Shown in pieces: positions 6,688-10,147 of a stretch of DNA of 10,147 nucleotides (position 1 is its first letter; each line of letters opens with the position of its first letter). The notes below the pieces were generated by a model, which ran no database searches, had not been told where the DNA came from, and saw only the letters and a program-made list of their open reading frames with translations. A program made the translations under genes and the position numbers. Source of the DNA: an uncultured Alphaproteobacteria bacterium (GTDB lineage Bacteria; Pseudomonadota; Alphaproteobacteria; Thalassobaculales; Thalassobaculaceae); contig CALIMD010000140.1 in assembly GCA_938028645.1 (NCBI GenBank), positions 1-10,147 on the forward strand, read 5' to 3'.

Positions 6688-7071
6688 TTATAAGTCTTTC
6701 TTGCTAATCTCGCGAAGCTTATCCCACTCAGCATCAATTAGTCGCAGAGACGCTCTCACCAGTGGTTGGGAAGGATCTAAACCGCAATACAGCAAGGTTC
6801 CAAACCATAGAAGTTCCGGTGTCAACTTAACCTGCGGTGCGTTAGGACTGGACATCTCCTCCACAGCTGACTTATTAACCATAGAAACCAGTTTTTGTAA
6901 CCAGCCTGTAACATCTTTCTGTGTCACTGGGTTTTCTTGAAACATTATAATGTTGGAACACGGCACTGCGGCTATTCCGGTTATACCCTTGTCCGTGTGA
7001 TTTGCCCAGACAGTCAGAGGAGCAACAAAAGCAAAGAAGCTAACCAAAAAACAATATCCAAATCGTTTCAT
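6688..7071 (-). CDS. Small exported protein with two mature cysteines, HdeA/Rap1a-like pattern
   Basis: This is a 127-residue protein with a clear Sec signal peptide: MKR, a hydrophobic core (about 4-20) and a VWA-N cleavage site after A23. The mature part has only two cysteines, C38 (AVPCSN) and C96 (LLYCGLDP), expected to form a disulfide in the periplasm. The order C...W(57)...LLWFGTLLYCGLDPSQPLVRAS recalls the helical HdeA/Rap1a group, where a central helix leads to a YC..P motif before an alanine-rich helix. I rate that as weak fold resemblance only. The ATG at 7071 is preferred over an in-frame TTG at 7113, because the signal peptide begins there and the predicted transcription start is near 7117. 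It is transcribed away from the photolyase operon from a sigma-E-like promoter. Confidence 0.8.
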   Translation of the reverse strand: MKRFGYCFLVSFFAFVAPLTVWANHTDKGITGIAAVPCSNIIMFQENPVTQKDVTGWLQKLVSMVNKSAVEEMSSPNAPQVKLTPELLWFGTLLYCGLDPSQPLVRASLRLIDAEWDKLREISKKDL

Positions 7072-7122
7072 AAACAACCCCAATAAAAAAAATGGTGCGT
7101 AGTGTCTCAACAATTATATCCG

Positions 7123-7152
7123 AATTACGGATCCAGTGGTTTGGTTGGATCA
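7123..7152 (-). promoter_or_regulatory. ECF11 / sigma-E (RpoE-ChrR)-like promoter, leftward
   Basis: Reading the minus strand, TGATCC (7152-7147) and CGTAATT (7129-7123) are separated by 17 bp. This fits the ECF11 consensus as I recall it from Rhodobacter sphaeroides RpoE: TGATCC at -35 and CGTA at -10. The predicted start, near 7117, lies about 45 nt upstream of the exported protein's ATG. Pairing with a similar divergent site strengthens the call. Confidence 0.6.
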
Positions 7153-7191
7153 CTGTTAAAATTTCAAATTGTCTCTTAATAATAGTTTGTA

Positions 7192-7217
7192 TGATCCGAA
7201 CTCTACGCCAACTCGTA
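7192..7217 (+). promoter_or_regulatory. ECF11 / sigma-E (RpoE-ChrR)-like promoter, rightward
   Basis: TGATCC (7192-7197) and CGTA (7214-7217) are separated by 16 bp, facing the TIGR03643-photolyase-SOUL operon. The predicted start is near 7225, giving leaders of about 57 nt to the short ORF and about 100 nt to the TIGR03643 gene. In R. sphaeroides a photolyase gene (phrA) is a known sigma-E target, which supports the reading. The two -35 boxes are 39 AT-rich bases apart. Confidence 0.6.
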
Positions 7218-7281
7218 AACATCCTAGAGTGTGTGCACGATCCAAATTGCTTTGGACTTTTTGTCAGGCACGTAGGGTGAT

Positions 7282-7329
7282 ATGAGACAACCCAAAAGAA
7301 GCGTATTGAAAGTTACAACCGATCCGTGA
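7282..7329 (+). CDS. Possible 15-codon leader ORF, GTGA-coupled to TIGR03643 gene
   Basis: ATG 7282 opens a 15-residue frame (MRQPKRSVLKVTTDP) that stops at TGA 7327-7329, overlapping the GTG start of the next gene as GTGA. GGGTGA at 7275-7280 partly matches the Shine-Dalgarno sequence but sits very close to the ATG. The peptide is strongly basic. It may exist only to bring ribosomes to the next start, which has no ribosome binding site of its own. Confidence 0.35.
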   Translation: MRQPKRSVLKVTTDP

Positions 7330-7544
7330 CAAAAAAAAAGCAACCACTGTCGGACGACGAGATTATCGATCTGGCTTGGTGTGATAAAACATCTTTTGAG
7401 GATATTTTTTTCAGCTCGGGCCTGAAAGAACCAGAAGTAATAAAGCTAATGCGGAAAAACATGAAACCCGGGAGCTTCCGTTTGTGGAGAAAACGCGTTT
7501 CTGGCCGGGCATCTAAACACAGATCAAGAGTTAATGGGTCGTGA
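7326..7544 (+). CDS. TIGR03643 / DUF2805 family small protein
   Basis: This 72-residue soluble protein matches TIGR03643 (DUF2805) as I know it: a helical DDEIIDLAWCDKTSFEDI segment, GLKEPEVIKLMRKNMKPGSFRLWRKRVSGRASKH, and a basic C-terminus. The EPEVIKLMR...SFRLWRKRV region looks like a helix-turn-helix, so nucleic-acid binding is possible, but the family function is unknown to me. These proteins are commonly encoded beside photolyase/cryptochrome genes, as here. The GTG start at 7326 lacks a ribosome binding site and overlaps the stop of a 15-codon frame. Its own TGA (7542-7544) overlaps the photolyase GTG. It is full length for the family. Confidence 0.85.
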   Translation: MTKKKQPLSDDEIIDLAWCDKTSFEDIFFSSGLKEPEVIKLMRKNMKPGSFRLWRKRVSGRASKHRSRVNGS

Positions 7545-9151
7545 TAAATATTGCTTGGTTTAAACGTGATCTGAGAGTTAGCGATAACGTAGCGTTGTCA
7601 TCTGCAATAAATTGTGGAGACGTTTTACCGCTGTATATATTCGAGCCAGAATTATGGCATCAGCCAGATATGAGCCTCCGGCATTATGAATTCCTGAAAG
7701 AGTGTTTGATAAGTTTGCGCGCCGACCTAAAAATTCTCGGGCTCACATTAGTTACAAAGACGGGGGACACTTTAGACATACTCCAATCAATACACGAACG
7801 TTATACTGTTAAATCCATATGGTCTCACCAAGAAACATGGAATGGTTGGACTTATCAACGCGATATACGTGTTAAAAAATGGACATTAACGAACAATATT
7901 CAGTGGAACGAGCCCGCGCAAAACGGTGTAGTTAGGAATATACGCACCCGAAACGGCTGGTCAGCAAACTGGAATAAGGAAATGCGCAAACCGTTCAGCA
8001 TACTTAACCCGATAACCGGAGTTGTTGGCGAAGGGTCAGATAACACCCCCTCGCCTGAACAGTTAAGACTTTCCGATGATTGCTGCAGAAACCGTCAGTC
8101 CGGTGGAAGATTAGAGGCGCAGACATTATTAAAAACTTTTTTATACCAACGAGGCGAGGAATATAGCAAAGAAATGTCATCTCCTGTTACAGCTTTTGAC
8201 AGCTGTTCTAGACTATCACCACATCTCGCTTTTGGTACAATTTCTGTTCGAGAAGCCTTCTCTGCCACCGAGAAAAGAATACATGAGCTTAAAAGTATCT
8301 CGCCAGAGGAAAGAGGCAACTGGATGCGCGCTTCGCGTTCGTTTGCAGGGCGCCTCAGATGGCATTGTCATTTTATACAAAAACTCGAGGATCAACCTAG
8401 TATTGAATTTGATAACATGCACCCCTTGTATGATGGTTTGAGAGAAAATGATTTCAATGAGGAATATTTTGAAGCTTGGAGGGAGGGACGCACAGGCTAT
8501 CCAATGATAGATGCTTGCATGCGTGCCCTTAAGGAGACTGGATGGATCAATTTCAGAATGCGGGCCATGTTGATGAGTTTTTCTAGTTACCATTTATGGC
8601 TACATTGGCGTAGACCTGCTCTTTATTTGGCAAAACTTTTTACGGACTACGAGCCTGGTATTCACTATAGCCAAGTTCAAATGCAATCCGGCACCACGGG
8701 AATCAATTCAATTAGAATTTACAATCCAATAAAACAAGGTCTTGATCATGATCCGAAAGGAGATTTTATAAGAAAGTGGATACCGGAGTTGCGAGCTATA
8801 TCGAACGAATTAATACATAAACCCATAATAGAGAATTCAAGATCGCATGATTACCCTTGTCCGATAGTTGACGAGAAGTCCGCGCGAAAAACTGCCGCGG
8901 GAAAAATGTATAATCTACGCCGAACCGATTCGCACAAAGCACAAGCAAAAAGAATATTTATCAAACATGGAAGTCGGAAGTCGCCATCTATACGACGTCA
9001 AAAGGGTACAAAAACTGATCATGCGCAAGGCGAATTAGCTTTAGATATGAGCATTAGAAAAACTATTCCCGCTAAAGGAAATGGGGAATACACTTCCAAA
9101 CATGATATTTTAGGAAACGATGCCGTCGGAAATATTACCACCAATGAGTGA
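7541..9151 (+). CDS. Photolyase/cryptochrome-family flavoprotein with substituted active site
   Basis: This 536-residue protein has the usual two-domain order. The N-terminal antenna-type Rossmann domain (about 1-130) starts INIAWFKRDLRVSDN. The FAD-binding helical domain (about 190-430) shows RLSPHLAFGTIS (224-235), GRTGYPMIDACMRALKETGW (316-335), QSGTTGINSIRIYNPIKQ (382-399) and LDHDPKGDFIRKWIPEL (401-417). Aligned by eye with E. coli PhrB, E274 becomes R271, W277 is kept as W274, N341 becomes F338, N378 becomes H375 and the FAD-proximal W382 becomes V379. Only C327 and C440 lie in the C-terminal half of the FAD domain or beyond, so the four-cysteine Fe-S site of FeS-BCP enzymes is absent. 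A basic, probably disordered tail (about 445-536) follows. The GTG start overlaps the previous stop. It could repair UV lesions or act as a light sensor. Confidence 0.9.
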   Translation: MINIAWFKRDLRVSDNVALSSAINCGDVLPLYIFEPELWHQPDMSLRHYEFLKECLISLRADLKILGLTLVTKTGDTLDILQSIHERYTVKSIWSHQETWNGWTYQRDIRVKKWTLTNNIQWNEPAQNGVVRNIRTRNGWSANWNKEMRKPFSILNPITGVVGEGSDNTPSPEQLRLSDDCCRNRQSGGRLEAQTLLKTFLYQRGEEYSKEMSSPVTAFDSCSRLSPHLAFGTISVREAFSATEKRIHELKSISPEERGNWMRASRSFAGRLRWHCHFIQKLEDQPSIEFDNMHPLYDGLRENDFNEEYFEAWREGRTGYPMIDACMRALKETGWINFRMRAMLMSFSSYHLWLHWRRPALYLAKLFTDYEPGIHYSQVQMQSGTTGINSIRIYNPIKQGLDHDPKGDFIRKWIPELRAISNELIHKPIIENSRSHDYPCPIVDEKSARKTAAGKMYNLRRTDSHKAQAKRIFIKHGSRKSPSIRRQKGTKTDHAQGELALDMSIRKTIPAKGNGEYTSKHDILGNDAVGNITTNE

Positions 9152-9159
9152 GGGAATAA

Positions 9160-9798
9160 ATGACAAGGAAAACGATATTTTTTGGCATACTGGTTTGCGG
9201 TTCAATTTTGGTCGGCTGTGCGATGGTCGGGCCGATTATGAGTGATGTTGAAAAACCAAAATATCAAGCCACTGCTTTAGTGAATGAGATTGAGTTGAGA
9301 TCCTATGACCCGATGCTTGTTGCGGTGGTTCAAGTGAGCGGAAATCGAAAAGATGCTATCAGTGAAGGGTTTAGGGTGCTTGCAGATTATATTTTTGGAA
9401 ATAATACACTTGATCGAAACATCTCTATGACTGCACCAGTTGAGCAACAGGCCGGACAAAAGATCTCTATGACCGCTCCTGTCCAACAACAACAAGGGAG
9501 TAATTCGTGGATGATTAGTTTCGTTATGCCAAAGAAATTTACCCTAAAAACTATCCCAAAACCTAATAATAAGATGGTAAAGATCAATGAAGTACCAGCT
9601 CAAAGATTTGTTACTATTCGATTTTCGGGAACCAACTCGGATGCCAACATTGAACGAGCCGAAAGTGCTCTTTTTAACTATATTGCACAAAACAAAATTA
9701 ACGTTACGGGCGCACCCAAGTATGCGTTTTACAATCCACCTTGGACTTTACCATTTATGCGGCGAAACGAAATAATGGTGCAGCTTTTGGATGACTGA
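9160..9798 (+). CDS. SOUL family haem-binding lipoprotein
   Basis: This 212-residue protein has a lipoprotein signal peptide (TRK, then a hydrophobic core) ending in the lipobox LVGC with C20. It is therefore predicted to be lipid-anchored in the envelope. The SOUL/HBP domain fills about 35-212: EIELRSYDPMLVAVV near the start, ISMTAPV (88-94, repeated at 102-108), WMISFVMPKKFTL (117-129), and the terminal YNPPWTLPFMRRNEIMVQL. SOUL proteins bind haem or other tetrapyrroles; the physiological ligand in bacteria is unclear. GAGGG upstream gives a good ribosome binding site, and the gene starts 8 nt after the photolyase stop, so it is the last gene of that operon. With the photolyase it suggests handling of light-related tetrapyrrole or haem stress, which is inference. 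Confidence 0.9.
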   Translation: MTRKTIFFGILVCGSILVGCAMVGPIMSDVEKPKYQATALVNEIELRSYDPMLVAVVQVSGNRKDAISEGFRVLADYIFGNNTLDRNISMTAPVEQQAGQKISMTAPVQQQQGSNSWMISFVMPKKFTLKTIPKPNNKMVKINEVPAQRFVTIRFSGTNSDANIERAESALFNYIAQNKINVTGAPKYAFYNPPWTLPFMRRNEIMVQLLDD

Positions 9799-9812
9799 CA
9801 TAGCGCTAACTT

Positions 9813-10147
9813 TTATGGATTTCCTACAGGAATATTATCGTAAACGCCGACCCCTTGAAGGATCATAAATTTAGCTGGATGCATATCAAGGCCATGAACA
9901 TAATGCGCGACCATTGGTGCTACTTCGCAGCGTTCTCCCACTTCTAGGATAAAGGTATTCTTTGGGGCTTTCGTCTCGACAACCAGTGTACCTTCTAAAC
10001 AAACAAATGCATCCTTGATTTCACTATGGTAATGCCACGGTATGCAATCGTTCTCTCCAAGCGTTAGTACCTGGACTCTCATATCTTCGCCTTCCATTAC
10101 CAATTCTCTATTGGCAATATTAGCAGGCTTGTAGGCCAACACTTCCA
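9813..10147 (-). CDS. Small cupin-domain protein, start at or beyond window edge
   Basis: This single-domain cupin of about 110 residues ends at TAA 9815-9813. Counting from GTG 10142, cupin motif 1 is PWHYHSEIKDAFVCLEG (35-51) with metal ligands H37, H39 and an acidic residue at D44, where many cupins have E. Motif 2 is GERCEVAPMVAHYVHG (69-84), with H80 as the last ligand. No other domain is present. Reaction and substrate are unknown; such proteins can be metal-dependent enzymes or binding proteins. The frame is open to the edge and the two bases there (TG on the minus strand) could be the end of an ATG just outside, giving a start MEVLAYKP. It converges on the SOUL gene with only 14 nt between stops. 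Confidence 0.8.
   Translation of the reverse strand, partial: EVLAYKPANIANRELVMEGEDMRVQVLTLGENDCIPWHYHSEIKDAFVCLEGTLVVETKAPKNTFILEVGERCEVAPMVAHYVHGLDMHPAKFMILQGVGVYDNIPVGNP

Noticed and set aside
7238..7274. CGATCC followed by CGTA as a third sigma-E-like promoter.
   Set aside because: The first base of the -35 box is wrong and the spacing is about 27 bp, far from the 16-17 bp of the two supported sites.
8216..8593. Long minus-strand frame of 125 codons opposite the photolyase gene.
   Set aside because: It is a shadow of a strongly supported coding region with clear photolyase motifs on the other strand and shows no recognisable domain.
9421..9483. ISMTAPV occurs twice in the SOUL protein (residues 88-94 and 102-108), looking like an internal duplication.
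   Set aside because: Doubled (I/V)xMTxPV segments are, as I recall, common in bacterial SOUL proteins, so this is a family trait and not a local event.
9813..10147. Cupin protein as the anti-sigma factor ChrR.
   Set aside because: ChrR has an N-terminal zinc-binding anti-sigma domain of its own before the cupin; here the protein is a single cupin domain of about 110 residues starting at the window edge.

Overview
The window looks like chromosomal DNA from a low-GC alphaproteobacterium. The best marker is a short two-helix membrane protein at 3094-3288 that resembles DUF2842, a family I know from Alphaproteobacteria. The divergent promoter pair near 7.15 kb also fits, because both halves resemble the ECF11 / sigma-E (RpoE-ChrR) consensus of Rhodobacter-like bacteria. 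A marine planktonic lineage is plausible from the AT-rich composition and gene content, but it is a guess. I see no insertion sequence, phage gene, CRISPR array, tRNA or rRNA.

Layout. At 1-538 are two tandem copies of a small dimeric alpha/beta-barrel-like protein; the first copy is cut by the window edge. Facing them on the minus strand (651-1887) are a glutathione S-transferase-like gene and a DUF3237 gene, probably one transcript. An 18-bp direct repeat lies upstream of this pair. At 2106-3288, plus strand, are an unrecognised highly charged coiled-coil protein, a possible 28-codon ORF and the DUF2842-like gene. Then come a classical SDR (3406-4173) and an extended SDR (4306-5298). An EamA-type transporter (5370-6335, minus) converges on them.

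The most interesting part is 6496-9798. A back-to-back promoter region (7122-7220) separates two units. On the minus strand is a small exported two-cysteine protein, followed in the same frame by a short unlisted ORF. On the plus strand is a tight operon: a possible 15-codon leader ORF, a TIGR03643/DUF2805 protein, a photolyase/cryptochrome-family flavoprotein and a SOUL haem-binding lipoprotein. The first three of these reading frames are linked by GTGA start/stop overlaps, and the SOUL gene begins 8 nt after the photolyase stop. Both promoters match TGATCC-N16/17-CGTA, so I infer a light or singlet-oxygen stress divergon. It would combine flavin photochemistry (DNA repair or light sensing), an envelope haem/tetrapyrrole-binding lipoprotein and a secreted disulfide protein. 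A cupin gene (9813 to the window edge, minus) closes the window.

Functions rest on motifs read by eye. No database search was run.
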